Origin: a virus | Direction: 5' to 3' (one strand) | Virus record (IMG/VR): IMGVR_UViG_3300018080_000117 | Coordinates: 1-64,000 of that record | Length of the DNA: 64,000 bases | Part shown: positions 1 to 8,476 of the stretch, one piece after another | How positions within the stretch are numbered: the first letter of the stretch is position 1 | Layout: every line of letters begins with the position of its first letter | Made by a program: the position numbers and the translations under genes | The notes under the pieces: generated by a model | The model's database searches: none | What the model saw: the letters and a program-made list of their open reading frames with translations, nothing else | Told to the model about the DNA's origin: nothing

Positions 1-403
1 AGCCTGTGCTTTTTTCGAGAGATTCTGCTTCGTCCGCTCTGGTTTTGGCAGTATCTATGGAAGAAAACTGAATGTCAGTCATCGATCTGCCGTAATTTCT
101 TGCAGTATTAGCCACTCTTTCTAATTGAGTACGTGTGTGTTTTAAAAGGCCTGTGCTTTTTTTGAGAGATTCTGCTTCGTCCGCTCTGCTTTTGGCAGTA
201 TCTCTGGCATTTTTTGCAACTTCTCTTGATGATTTAGCGGCATCTCCAAACAAACTACTCGCAGAGAAATTTTGAAGGTCCCCCAGTGACCTTGCTAAAC
301 CGGTTAGCTGAGTTTTTACCGCCCCGGCTCGTGTGCTCATCTCGTTTAAGGCTTTTGTTGCAGCCGTAATAGACGAAGGGTCAACACTAAATTCGTCAGC
401 CAT
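1..403 (-). CDS. tape measure protein, N-terminal part (runs off the left edge)
   Basis: An open frame starts at ATG 403-401 and stays open to the window edge (about 134 codons). The ATG overlaps the TAA of the upstream frame as TAATG, so the two are translationally coupled. The translated part is Ala/Ser/Lys-rich, predicted helical, and contains a 49-residue in-frame repeat with the shared core RADEAESL. Position directly downstream of a frameshifted tail-chaperone pair is the standard place for the tape measure gene, which sets tail length and is threaded inside the tail tube. The call is from gene order and composition; no C-terminal domain is visible here. Confidence 0.72.
   Translation of the reverse strand, partial: MADEFSVDPSSITAATKALNEMSTRAGAVKTQLTGLARSLGDLQNFSASSLFGDAAKSSREVAKNARDTAKSRADEAESLKKSTGLLKHTRTQLERVANTARNYGRSMTDIQFSSIDTAKTRADEAESLEKSTG
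2..204. repeat. 147-bp-period direct repeat inside the tape measure gene
   Basis: Positions 2-56 and 149-203 are near-identical (two mismatches in 55 bases) at an offset of 147 bases, exactly 49 codons. Tape measure genes commonly grow or shrink by such in-frame repeats. More copies may lie beyond the edge. Confidence 0.8.
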
Positions 404-840
404 TAGCCCAGTTCTCCGTCGTCAATTTTTTCCCAGTGTCTCTGCAGTTCCTCAACAGTCATGTTTTGCAGTCTAGCCTGGTTTTCTAATCTTAGTTTTT
501 GGTACGCATCCATTTGGGATTGAGGGATCGTCAATTTGCCTGTGGCGTTGCCTTCGGCAGAATGCTTAGCAAAGTCTTGGTTGACGCGATCGAACGGAGC
601 TTCTTTCGTTGAGACTGGCTTTTTTTCACTTGGGGGGCTTAGATTATTAACAATTCCCCCCAAAGCACCTAGCCCTCCAGCACCAGACATCGCAATTTCT
701 TCCTTGCGCCAATCGAGCACGTATTCAGCAAGCAAAAGTTTGTGAAAGCCCGTCAGGTTTCGGTAGCGGTCGTCGGTTGGTAGGATTTGAAAGTAACGTA
801 GTATTTCTAAGTCAAGCCGAATTAGAACGTTGTCTTTGAC
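403..840 (-). CDS. T extension of the tail assembly chaperone, reached by -1 frameshift
   Basis: This frame is open from 840 to the TAA at 405-403 (145 codons) and overlaps the end of the upstream gene. It lacks a convincing start of its own; the first candidates are a TTG at 735 and an ATG at 690, neither with a clear ribosome site. The A-AAA-AAG heptamer at 846-840 places a -1 shift exactly into this frame, giving a fusion of about 301 residues. The T part of such G-T chaperones binds the tape measure during tail assembly. A Gly/Ala-rich stretch and a Pro/Lys-rich linker follow the junction. Confidence 0.8.
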   Translation of the reverse strand, partial: VKDNVLIRLDLEILRYFQILPTDDRYRNLTGFHKLLLAEYVLDWRKEEIAMSGAGGLGALGGIVNNLSPPSEKKPVSTKEAPFDRVNQDFAKHSAEGNATGKLTIPQSQMDAYQKLRLENQARLQNMTVEELQRHWEKIDDGELG

Positions 841-1307
841 TTTTTTTTTAGATCGTTCATTTTTTCGTCAATGCTTCCCGCAAAGTCTTGGTAAGCATCA
901 AACAGAGCGTCTAGGATTGGCGTGGAGCGTAGCTTTTGGGTTAAGATGTACTTTGCCTGGTCTAGCGAGTCTACGGGCTTAGAACCGAACACAGCCGTTT
1001 TAGAGGCGGTGTCCAAAACTAAGGGAGTGTCGTTGACAAGCACAATGGATCGAGCTAAGGTTTCAATCTGCTCTACGATAAACTTACCTGCTGGACTTGA
1101 GTACCTTTCCGACACCTCTGCAATATCCCGAATTTCGTAAGGCAGTAGGGTGCGAAACTGCACGGTAAGTTTATTTTTCTCGCCGTCGTCAAAAATAACA
1201 ATTCTATCCGACTTAGCGTAGCCCAGCATGAACATGTCTTCGTAAAGAGCAACCTGTTCTGGCGTAATGCCGTCAACGCTATCGGGTTTGGTAGGTTCTG
1301 CGGTCAT
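822..1307 (-). CDS. tail assembly chaperone (G-like)
   Basis: This 161-residue acidic, largely helical protein sits between tail tube genes and the tape measure gene, the usual place of the lambda-type G chaperone. Its last codons contain a run of nine A residues ending in AAG, a canonical slippery heptamer, and the -1 frame continues for 145 codons. Without the shift translation ends at TAA 824-822 after SKTTF. In tailed phages both G and the rarer G-T fusion are needed in a fixed ratio to load tape measure and tube protein. Identification is by position and frameshift, not by sequence family. Confidence 0.8.
   Translation of the reverse strand: MTAEPTKPDSVDGITPEQVALYEDMFMLGYAKSDRIVIFDDGEKNKLTVQFRTLLPYEIRDIAEVSERYSSPAGKFIVEQIETLARSIVLVNDTPLVLDTASKTAVFGSKPVDSLDQAKYILTQKLRSTPILDALFDAYQDFAGSIDEKMNDLKKKSKTTF
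840..846 (-). promoter_or_regulatory. programmed -1 ribosomal frameshift site A-AAA-AAG
   Basis: On the minus strand the zero-frame codons are CTA AAA AAA AAG TCA; the heptamer A-AAA-AAG is the same type as the E. coli dnaX slip site. Slippage by -1 gives GTC AAA GAC and leads into a 145-codon open frame. Confidence 0.82.
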
Positions 1308-1349
1308 AGGCGGGCCTCGTTTCGTGGGTGCTACTAAGGTTTTGTTGAA

Positions 1350-1820
1350 CTAGTCTTCGTCTTCCTCGTCGAACCCTTCCTCTTTTTTCTGCCAGAGGTC
1401 GTAAACTTTTTCGCGGAGGTCTTGTTCCATCAAATAGAACGTGGTGATGGTAGCGATTTCGGAAAAGGTTTTTCCCGAATAGATGTCGGTACCCATCTCT
1501 GAGGTCACGTCGTCAGCGTCGCCCTTAGCCGCCTCGATTACAGGAATGTTGTAGGCATTGTAGATGATCCATTGGTGGCCATCCACAACTTCCCAAACAC
1601 GCTCCATCGCTTCTTCTTCAGACTCCGCCTCGTCTACGATGTCTTCAGCTAACGCATCGAGTTCTTTTTCATATTCGCTAGTTGTAATTTCTGCAGCCTT
1701 ACGGCGGATACTCGCACGTCTGGGCACCGGTCGGCGTGTAGCTTTGCGAATATTTTGACGAGCTTTTCTACGCAGAGCAGCACGACGGGCTTTGATTCTC
1801 AAAGAATTTGTTTTGCGCAT
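1350..1820 (-). CDS. unknown virion-region protein with Arg/Lys-rich N-terminal leader
   Basis: The chosen ATG at 1820 follows a GAGAGAGAGAAG purine tract. A TTG 12 codons upstream would overlap the previous stop region and is less likely. The 156-residue product has a strongly basic first ~45 residues ending near SIRRKAAE, then an acidic helical body ending in Glu/Asp. Its first 15 bases (ATGCGCAAAACAAAT) are identical to those of the next upstream gene, showing a shared leader. No known family is recognised. The leader could be a packaging or processing signal; this is inference. Confidence 0.7.
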   Translation of the reverse strand: MRKTNSLRIKARRAALRRKARQNIRKATRRPVPRRASIRRKAAEITTSEYEKELDALAEDIVDEAESEEEAMERVWEVVDGHQWIIYNAYNIPVIEAAKGDADDVTSEMGTDIYSGKTFSEIATITTFYLMEQDLREKVYDLWQKKEEGFDEEDED

Positions 1821-1842
1821 TAGCTTCTCTCTCTCTTGTTGG

Positions 1843-2394
1843 TTAGCCTTCTTCAACTTCTATTTCGTCGGTCAGTTCTTCTTTACCGGGAGGTCCTGAC
1901 ACATACACAAACGAACCGTCTTGCTCAATGTTGCTACCTTCGACGCTTTGGTAGTAATGTTTGACTGCCTTGGCACAAGCATCTGTCGGACAGTACATGT
2001 GATAAGTCCACCAACCGGGTTCCACACCTTCAGGATACATATCTTTGTCGGAATCCTCCGACCACTCGGCAGTCCAAACAAAAGCCGTATCATCGAAGTC
2101 CAGCAGAGCATACCAAGCATCGTACTCCGTATCGTACAGCCCAAGAAGAGTTCGGTCCATGTAGCCCGGAGCGCTAAACTCTGCGAAAAACCCTTTTTGC
2201 AATTCTAAGTCTTCGCCGTACCCTTCTTCAATCACGTCATCTTTTGAAAACATACTGGCCGGGAACCAGTCTCCCTCGCCATATTTGTTTTCCCCGTACC
2301 AGTATTCTCCCTCTGTAACCATGGGCTGCATAAACCCGGCACGACGGAAGATCGGTTGTCCTTGGGTTGCCTTTCGTTTATTTGTTTTGCGCAT
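1843..2394 (-). CDS. unknown protein with short basic leader (MRKTN...IFRRAGF)
   Basis: This 183-residue protein starts at ATG 2394 after a GAGAGAGAG tract. The basic leader of about 20 residues ends in FRRAGF and is followed by an aromatic-rich, acidic domain with many Trp, Tyr and Asp residues. It lies between the tail tube and the chaperone genes. It shares its first 15 coding bases with its downstream neighbour. Function is unknown; the abundance of aromatic and acidic residues suggests a compact globular domain. Confidence 0.7.
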   Translation of the reverse strand: MRKTNKRKATQGQPIFRRAGFMQPMVTEGEYWYGENKYGEGDWFPASMFSKDDVIEEGYGEDLELQKGFFAEFSAPGYMDRTLLGLYDTEYDAWYALLDFDDTAFVWTAEWSEDSDKDMYPEGVEPGWWTYHMYCPTDACAKAVKHYYQSVEGSNIEQDGSFVYVSGPPGKEELTDEIEVEEG

Positions 2395-2414
2395 GGCTCT
2401 CTCTCTCTCTTAAA

Positions 2415-2906
2415 TTATTCGATTGAACCTGTTACGGTACGTACCATAACACTCATGGTCTCAACAACCCGAGCAGTACCAGTGTCTAACGTTTTGCCCC
2501 AAGACGTGGGAACACAGTCATGATAAACAAGCGTTCTGATTTTAGCGGGTTCTTCGGGGTCGGGCATTGGACGAGCACCGGGGGATACGGGAACACGCAT
2601 TTGCTCCTGGATATCGAAGCTGGTGTTCAAATCCTCGATCGAATAAACGTCGTAGCCCAAAGCTTCGTACAACGATTGTGTGTACAGCTCGGTGTAATTT
2701 AGGTCTAGGGTGGTGTCAGTACCACTCCACACAATCTCGTTAATCTCGGCACCCGCAGAAAACAACACCTCACGAATCGATTCGGCATTGCGCTGCGAAC
2801 GAGAACTAATCGAATTCAAAGATCCTACGGGACTGCCGTTAATAAAAATCGTGTACGAGTAGAAAACACTGTGTGCAGTGTTTGGAATCGTAGTTTTGTA
2901 AGGCAT
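2415..2906 (-). CDS. putative tail tube protein
   Basis: This 163-residue protein lies immediately downstream of the sheath gene, where contractile-tailed phages encode the inner tube. It is beta-rich, with a segment around residues 50-75 (GAEINEIVWSGTDTTL) resembling the strand and loop pattern of tube proteins, and a C-terminal strand-rich half. It would polymerise into the tail tube around the tape measure protein. The family was not confirmed by search; position is the main evidence. Confidence 0.68.
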   Translation of the reverse strand: MPYKTTIPNTAHSVFYSYTIFINGSPVGSLNSISSRSQRNAESIREVLFSAGAEINEIVWSGTDTTLDLNYTELYTQSLYEALGYDVYSIEDLNTSFDIQEQMRVPVSPGARPMPDPEEPAKIRTLVYHDCVPTSWGKTLDTGTARVVETMSVMVRTVTGSIE

Positions 2907-2919
2907 GGTCTACTCCTCC

Positions 2920-4287
2920 TTATCCGAAGGTCAGGACGAAGGTAAATGTTACGTCCATGTAAGCCAGGCCGAACGCGGGTTGAACTTCTCCAGCGACATT
3001 CAACTGGCGCGGTTCTGTACCGTCTTGCAGGACAGTCACGTTTCGGTAATCTGCAATCGTCTCTTCCTGCTGCAAGTACGCCAAAATACCTTCCGAACTT
3101 TGCTTAACGGCATTCGGCAAGGTGTTTGTTATTGGCTTGTTGCGGTACACTTGCCAGAGCTTTTCCCGCCAGTACTTCTTGACGTAGTCTTTGACATCCT
3201 GCACGCCTAAGTCTTCCGTCAATGCCGATGTGGTATCGGTTGAAATCGCCATAATGTTTCTAACGATTCCGGAAGCACTCTTCGCAGGGCTTACTCCATT
3301 TTGCACCATGTAGTTTTGTTGACTTCGACTGAAGTTGTCGGTGAAGGTCAAGCCAGCAATGATCTCGTCGTAAATCGTCGCGCCGATTGGACCTGCGCAA
3401 AGCTTACCCGCAAGACCCGCGCAGTAGTAACGAGAATCTTTTGTACCTGTAAAGCCCGTTACCTGTAGCGTGCTGGGGATTGCTGGTACGATCATGCGCT
3501 CGTTTGCGTACGCTTGGGCACGAGTAGCGTAAGCAGTGTAGGCTGTGTTTTTAGGCATCGGATGCAGCACAGACCGTTCTTGCTTTTGCTCTGGCTGGCT
3601 TGCCAAAACGGCGTGGTTGAACAAAATGTTTGCCGCCGTTGTAGTGTTCAATGTCCCAGAACTCATCGGAACAAGCCAAAGCTTAGAATCAAAAATTTCT
3701 TCGAGTACGTCTACGGCATTCTCAAAAGCCGTTTCTAACTCGCTGTTTGAGGGATTATCGGGATCAGAAAATTCGCGATCGTCTAACTGAACTACGTACA
3801 CACCATTAGCACCGTTTTGAAAAGCTAGGTTAGCTCCTACAGATATGTCGTTGAGACTGCCGTCGGTACGTGTTTTGTTGCCGTGGTCGGTATAAACTAA
3901 GTTTTCGTTGAAGTACAAAGTCGCCTGGTATGCACTTGCAGCCCGCGTCTCTGTGTACGTGATGTAGTACTGATTTCCCTCTGTCGGTTGCGACCCGGCA
4001 GGACTCCAACTAATTCGATTCGAGCTGTCCCCGATAAGGTAGTAATCAGTGCCTTCGGTGTAGCTAGCACTCCCAGGCAAGGCACCCACCGAGACAATTT
4101 CGTTCACAGTTGAAATTGACGGGATATCATCCACCGACCCCACGCTACGGACGATCGCAGTGTTCTCTACGAGACGGTACGGATCGCCAAGGCCAACAAT
4201 GCAAGGGTAGCGTTGAAAGGCGGGTGGAGCGACAGTACCGGTGGAGTTAACCACTCGAACGATAATTCCGGGAATTCTTTCGGCCAT
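2920..4287 (-). CDS. tail sheath protein
   Basis: The 455-residue product has the sheath layout: an N-terminal strand region starting MAERIPGIIVRVV, an inserted beta domain around residues 60-115 (GTDYYLIGD...ISW...YYITYTE pattern), and a C-terminal domain with the typical run VKDYVKKYWREKLWQVYRNKPI, ending in VTFTFVLTFG. Sheath subunits contract to drive the tube through the host envelope, so this gene defines the phage as myovirus-like. It is followed by the tube gene after 13 bases. Confidence 0.88.
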   Translation of the reverse strand: MAERIPGIIVRVVNSTGTVAPPAFQRYPCIVGLGDPYRLVENTAIVRSVGSVDDIPSISTVNEIVSVGALPGSASYTEGTDYYLIGDSSNRISWSPAGSQPTEGNQYYITYTETRAASAYQATLYFNENLVYTDHGNKTRTDGSLNDISVGANLAFQNGANGVYVVQLDDREFSDPDNPSNSELETAFENAVDVLEEIFDSKLWLVPMSSGTLNTTTAANILFNHAVLASQPEQKQERSVLHPMPKNTAYTAYATRAQAYANERMIVPAIPSTLQVTGFTGTKDSRYYCAGLAGKLCAGPIGATIYDEIIAGLTFTDNFSRSQQNYMVQNGVSPAKSASGIVRNIMAISTDTTSALTEDLGVQDVKDYVKKYWREKLWQVYRNKPITNTLPNAVKQSSEGILAYLQQEETIADYRNVTVLQDGTEPRQLNVAGEVQPAFGLAYMDVTFTFVLTFG

Positions 4288-4344
4288 GGTTTTCGCTCCA
4301 TTATTTGATTTGTGTTGATCTTAGCTTTTTAAGCTTAGTCAATG

Positions 4345-4959
4345 TTAACTCTCGTCTAAATCCAAGCTCGCAGAAATATCCACAATGATATTTGCAAGAG
4401 TGTCCTCAGTATCGTTCCACTGTTCCCAACTCGCTGCTAACTCCCAGCTTAGGTTACTTGTGTAAACAGGGTAGTCCACAGCAGGCTCAAACACTTTGCC
4501 TTCACCAGACATCGCAGGAGGACTAACAATTTTGATGTCCTGGTCGAGAAAGTAATCTTTTGCTTCAGGACGAGATAAAAAAATCGAGACGATGTCCGAA
4601 AGATTATCTCTTTCGTGTGTGGTACGCGACAGACACATCAACGAAGCACTAATGTCAATGTCACCGCCCTCAAAATTGTAACCTGCAACCACCTCTCCGG
4701 GGGACACCAAAAGATTTTTCGTTATCGTCCTCTCTTGGAAGGTTGCATTCATCGAACCGATCAGCACTGCTGGAAGCTCGGGTCTCGATACCCAACTGTC
4801 TTCGGACGTAACGTAAGGAGTGTTGCTAAAAACTATTTTTTTGGTGCCGTCTGTAAAAAGGATAGCTTCTTTTTCGTAGGCCAAAAAGACGCTTCGTAAA
4901 AACTTAGTAATGTAGTCTTTTACGAAGCGCACTCCTCGATAATGCATCGTAATCGCCAC
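4345..4959 (-). CDS. unknown tail or neck protein
   Basis: The preferred start is GTG 4959, seven to eight bases after GGAG and just past the upstream stop; an ATG at 4947 is an alternative. The 204-residue product is acidic with alternating strand pattern and sits upstream of the sheath gene, where tail terminator or sheath-capping proteins often map. No motif assigns it further. Confidence 0.65.
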   Translation of the reverse strand: MAITMHYRGVRFVKDYITKFLRSVFLAYEKEAILFTDGTKKIVFSNTPYVTSEDSWVSRPELPAVLIGSMNATFQERTITKNLLVSPGEVVAGYNFEGGDIDISASLMCLSRTTHERDNLSDIVSIFLSRPEAKDYFLDQDIKIVSPPAMSGEGKVFEPAVDYPVYTSNLSWELAASWEQWNDTEDTLANIIVDISASLDLDES

Positions 4960-4963
4960 GGGT

Positions 4964-5875
4964 TTAGCTCCCCACCACAGCAACGTTGTAGATACTACTT
5001 TTTGGATCGAGCAAACTCATCTCAAATTGCTGACTCACCAAAATGTTTTCTACGTAGATAGGCGTTGCGTTTGTGATCTGGTAGCGCTGACTAGTAGATA
5101 AACGAATAACAACGTCGTGCTCTACAAGATCGGGGGAATACGGCGGCGGGCTTGTCCAATAATTGTTGACGCTTGTTTGCAAAAACCCACCTGCAACAAC
5201 TTCGAAGTTTGTTAGGATGCCGGGAAAAGCAACTAAGAATTGATTAGGCGTCGGCTGTTTTCTAATTCTTGCGTTGGCATCTTCCCACTGCTCAAAAGAG
5301 AACAAGCTTGCCTGGTAAACGGGTTGGTTGTCCCGGATCGGTTGCATCCGGTATTGGTTGTTCAACGGGTTTATCGGCCCGTACTGGAAACTAACGTGCT
5401 TGCCTGTGGTAAATGGTGGAGTGTTGAAAACAACGTAGACAGCATCGATGATCGAATTGCCATCGGAGTCTAAATCGTCTTGGTAGACATCGAAGGCGTA
5501 TTCGTTGCGTCCGGAAATAAACGAGTGCTTGTCAACCGCGTCTTCCCACACCTCGGTCGCACCGCCGCCGCTGGCGGATACCGTAGTGGTTAGCGTACCG
5601 ATGTCCGGGTACGTCTCAACGGAATCTGTGTCGGCCCCCCAAAGCTTGTATCGCAGGTACCCCGTATCTGGGTCTAAGGTGTAGCTTGTGGCTTCTTTAG
5701 TCAGCCAATCCGCTCGACGACTAGCAAAAGCTTGTATTTCGTTAGCCCGACGAAGACGCTTGAGCAAATAGCAAGCTTCCCCGCCTGTCTCAAGTAAGGT
5801 GTGGTTCTGCCGTACTGCATAACTTAGCAGGCGTGTAGATCGTCGAGTCTTGTATGGTGCAACCCAGTGAGGCAT
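4964..5875 (-). CDS. unknown structural protein, neck region
   Basis: This 303-residue protein has a basic N-terminal helix region, a beta-rich middle with a YTLDPDTGYLRY motif that recalls the inserted beta domain of the sheath, and a strand-rich C-terminus ending IYNVAVVGS. It lies five bases from its downstream neighbour in the tail gene run. A neck or head-completion role is plausible from position only. Confidence 0.65.
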   Translation of the reverse strand: MPHWVAPYKTRRSTRLLSYAVRQNHTLLETGGEACYLLKRLRRANEIQAFASRRADWLTKEATSYTLDPDTGYLRYKLWGADTDSVETYPDIGTLTTTVSASGGGATEVWEDAVDKHSFISGRNEYAFDVYQDDLDSDGNSIIDAVYVVFNTPPFTTGKHVSFQYGPINPLNNQYRMQPIRDNQPVYQASLFSFEQWEDANARIRKQPTPNQFLVAFPGILTNFEVVAGGFLQTSVNNYWTSPPPYSPDLVEHDVVIRLSTSQRYQITNATPIYVENILVSQQFEMSLLDPKSSIYNVAVVGS

Positions 5876-5878
5876 TAC

Positions 5879-6241
5879 TTACTCCAACTGATCCCAAACC
5901 CTGTCGGCTTTTTCAAACATCTCCTCGACAGGCATAGATAAGAATTTTTTTCTTTTTCTAAGTTCAAGAGACTCGATCACATCGATCATTTTTTCGGCGG
6001 AAATGGGATCAATTAACAAGCCGTTAATCTCGCCTGGACTTTTTTTAGTCCAAATTTGCTTCAACGCATCAAACACGTCTTCACCCTGCACGTCCTTAAA
6101 CTCCATTTGGGCTAAACGTCTGAGGGTTCGGGACATAGGGATGTCCGCTGTTTTACGGAGGTGCTTAGCAAGCTTTTGGCACGCTTGCCGATAAGTAAGC
6201 CCCTCAGAAATAAACTTCAGAAGTAGCCGGTGGCTTGTCAT
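5879..6241 (-). CDS. unknown small helical protein
   Basis: ATG 6241 is preceded by a GAGGGTAGGA tract; an in-frame TTG at 6292 would overlap the previous gene. The 120-residue product is helical and basic in its first half (SHRLLLKFISEGLTYRQACQ) and shows a GLLIDPISAEKMIDV segment. Located between DUF5661 and neck genes. No function is recognised. Confidence 0.62.
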   Translation of the reverse strand: MTSHRLLLKFISEGLTYRQACQKLAKHLRKTADIPMSRTLRRLAQMEFKDVQGEDVFDALKQIWTKKSPGEINGLLIDPISAEKMIDVIESLELRKRKKFLSMPVEEMFEKADRVWDQLE

Positions 6242-6263
6242 AGGCGAGATCCTACCCTCGTGA

Positions 6264-6560
6264 TTAGCTTTCGTCTTCAGGTGCGTATTCAACTAATTCT
6301 TCTTCTGTCGAATCTTCCTGCATTAGTTCTTCCATCGAAGCCAGGTACTCGTAATACTTTGGGTGTTCTTCTAAATGAGCCCAAGCAATCTTTGCGGTTA
6401 GCTCTTCGTCGTCGTCTGTCACATTTGCAGCGGGAAAACGGGAACCATGCTCAAGCTCAATTTCCATACCTCGTGCGAGATCGATCGGCTCAAATGCCAC
6501 CAAGCCCCAATCGATTCCAATCCGTTCACCGATTTCTTTAGCTGTGTCCGCCGTCCACAT
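6264..6560 (-). CDS. DUF5661 family protein
   Basis: Starting at ATG 6560 after GAGG with six-base spacing, the 98-residue product matches the DUF5661 pattern: an N-terminal helix EIGERIGIDW, the core GMEIELEHG, and KIAWAHLEEHPKYYEYL near the end. DUF5661 proteins occur in many phages and their role is unknown; the conserved EHG and HL...YY residues look like a structural core. It is coupled to the upstream GNAT/HAD gene, whose stop is three bases upstream. Confidence 0.82.
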   Translation of the reverse strand: MWTADTAKEIGERIGIDWGLVAFEPIDLARGMEIELEHGSRFPAANVTDDDEELTAKIAWAHLEEHPKYYEYLASMEELMQEDSTEEELVEYAPEDES

Positions 6561-6562
6561 AA

Positions 6563-8476
6563 CTAACCTCGTTCCTTGTTGATCATGTCCCACAAAACCG
6601 GCGCTTCGAGAATTGCAGCATAAGGAGAAAGCGCCCACAGGTTACCGTTTTCATCGTCTACTACGGTAAACTCCGCGTCCTCTTCGACTAAGTTATTCAG
6701 AAAAAGTTCGTGTTTGATTATGCTGCTTGCGCGGGTGTCGCCGTTGGGGCGCATAAGCAGTTCAGGCTCTTCAATTTGGTAGTGGTTGTTTAGCCAATTC
6801 GTAGTCACCTGTTTTAGCTTTTCGGGCCTGCCGGTCATATACACAACTCGATCAAAAAGCGACAGAAGGTCTCCTAGACACTTTTGGGCTTGCGGGATCG
6901 GCTCGTCTTTTTCCACCAGACGTTCTTCAAAAAATCCGTCGTAGTCCCCCTCTTGTGCTAGGTGCTGTCGGTGGCTAGCGTCAGCTAAGGTGCCGTCAAT
7001 GTCTAAGATTAGTACCTGTGGGAGGTTCTGAGCCTGTCTAAGAAGCTCGGCTGCCTTCTGCAGCTCCATGCCCCTATCTTCGGCTTCCTCAGCCTCCTGG
7101 GGGCTTAGATCAAGAATAATGGATTGCTTAGGGCCTTGGTTGAAAAAGTCGATTAGGTTCTTGTTTACGCTAAGTCCAAATTGGTCCAGGTACTGGTGGT
7201 ACCATTTCCATCCACCTTCGGGGCGGGGACCAATTGTGTGGAAATACTTATCGGCGTACTTTTTTAGTTTTTGTGATGCCTCTTCTTCAAACAACTTATC
7301 TTCAGGAACCGCAGGCTCTACGTCACTTTGTTTCAAGTAGTCTTGGTACAGCGTACGTACGTCGTAACTTGACTTCTCCAACGCACCGAGGATTTTTTCT
7401 TGTCCTGCTCGTTGCAACAATTCAGAAGCATGTTGCTTAAAGTCTTCGTCAAAATCGTCCCAGAAGTCTTCAAACTCATCCATCTGTTGCAGCTTAGCTC
7501 GATCTGATTGAGCGTAGGCAGGGAGTTTGTAAGAAGGAGAAGCTTTTGAAGCTTCAAGCAAGGCATCGTAGACAACATCGTACATTCCCAACAACAAGTC
7601 ATCGAGAAGGCCAAGTTCGATAATTACTTCGTTGTTGTATGGACGGTCTTCGATCCACAGCACAAAGCTAATCAAGTCGTCTAAATTAGCAGGTTCAAGT
7701 TGAGCCTTTTTTAGTTTTTGTGCAATCTGATCAACTAGCTCGTGTTCAAGTATTTCGTGAAAACCCAATCCAGTCTGTTCAAACTTGTCCATAACCATTT
7801 GCCGGAAGAACCGTGGATCGTCCTCCAGTTCCTCCAAGTACTCTTGTTTGTACTCGGCCATTTCGTTGACGATGTCGTCTATTCTAGTTTGCAACTGTTC
7901 ATCGGACAGAAACGGAACAAGCTCAAACGAGGCTATTTCGTCTTCAGTCAGAGGACGATCATACACCACAACCCCGTGCCGAAACTTTGGGTGCTGCTCA
8001 ACACCAATGTACCCTTTTGGAACGGTCGCAAATCCAATCGGTCTCAAAGGCACGCCATACCAATATTCAAGAGCGCTCACTTTGTACCTTCCAAGTTCGG
8101 TTTCTTGCTTAGATAAACCGTATTCCCTCTCCAAAAACTTAACTATGTTTGGGTTAACGACGTCTAAGTTCAAAACAGCGTCTGGTTCTACGTTTTTGTA
8201 CATCTCAAAGTTGCCCATCGCGATTTCAATAAGCTCTTTACCAAGGCCTTGCTTTTGGTAACGATGGTCAACAGCAACGTCGAAAGAGTATTCTCCGTTG
8301 CCGTAACCTTCCACAAGCGCAGACACGATAATTCCTTCGTCAGTGTCCACGTGCCCTGCTACAAATTCTTTGTCAGATAGAAAATTGATACCTTCCCTTT
8401 GTGCTAAAGCCCAAGGATCGTTGTTCACGAGGTCTGCGTCAAAAAGATCGTCTCCAAACAACAATTCGATTTTCAT
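6563..8476 (-). CDS. GNAT acetyltransferase and HAD phosphatase fusion
   Basis: The 637-residue protein has an N-terminal GNAT domain (acetyl-CoA loop HRYQKQGLGKELIEIAM near residues 71-87), a long acidic helical middle, and a C-terminal HAD hydrolase (nucleophile motif LILDIDGTL at 489-497, then VVYMTGRPEK and VVDDENGN), similar to the phosphatase half of T4 polynucleotide kinase. The HAD part follows a Met at residue 470 and a helical leader MELQKAAELLRQAQ. The substrate is unknown. It sits within the virion gene run, so it may be packaged. The two-domain identity is clear; a joint function is not. Confidence 0.78.
   Translation of the reverse strand: MKIELLFGDDLFDADLVNNDPWALAQREGINFLSDKEFVAGHVDTDEGIIVSALVEGYGNGEYSFDVAVDHRYQKQGLGKELIEIAMGNFEMYKNVEPDAVLNLDVVNPNIVKFLEREYGLSKQETELGRYKVSALEYWYGVPLRPIGFATVPKGYIGVEQHPKFRHGVVVYDRPLTEDEIASFELVPFLSDEQLQTRIDDIVNEMAEYKQEYLEELEDDPRFFRQMVMDKFEQTGLGFHEILEHELVDQIAQKLKKAQLEPANLDDLISFVLWIEDRPYNNEVIIELGLLDDLLLGMYDVVYDALLEASKASPSYKLPAYAQSDRAKLQQMDEFEDFWDDFDEDFKQHASELLQRAGQEKILGALEKSSYDVRTLYQDYLKQSDVEPAVPEDKLFEEEASQKLKKYADKYFHTIGPRPEGGWKWYHQYLDQFGLSVNKNLIDFFNQGPKQSIILDLSPQEAEEAEDRGMELQKAAELLRQAQNLPQVLILDIDGTLADASHRQHLAQEGDYDGFFEERLVEKDEPIPQAQKCLGDLLSLFDRVVYMTGRPEKLKQVTTNWLNNHYQIEEPELLMRPNGDTRASSIIKHELFLNNLVEEDAEFTVVDDENGNLWALSPYAAILEAPVLWDMINKERG

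Noticed and set aside
403-735. Independent 110-residue gene starting at TTG 735
   Set aside because: No ribosome site; the frame continues upstream to 840 and is explained by the -1 frameshift.
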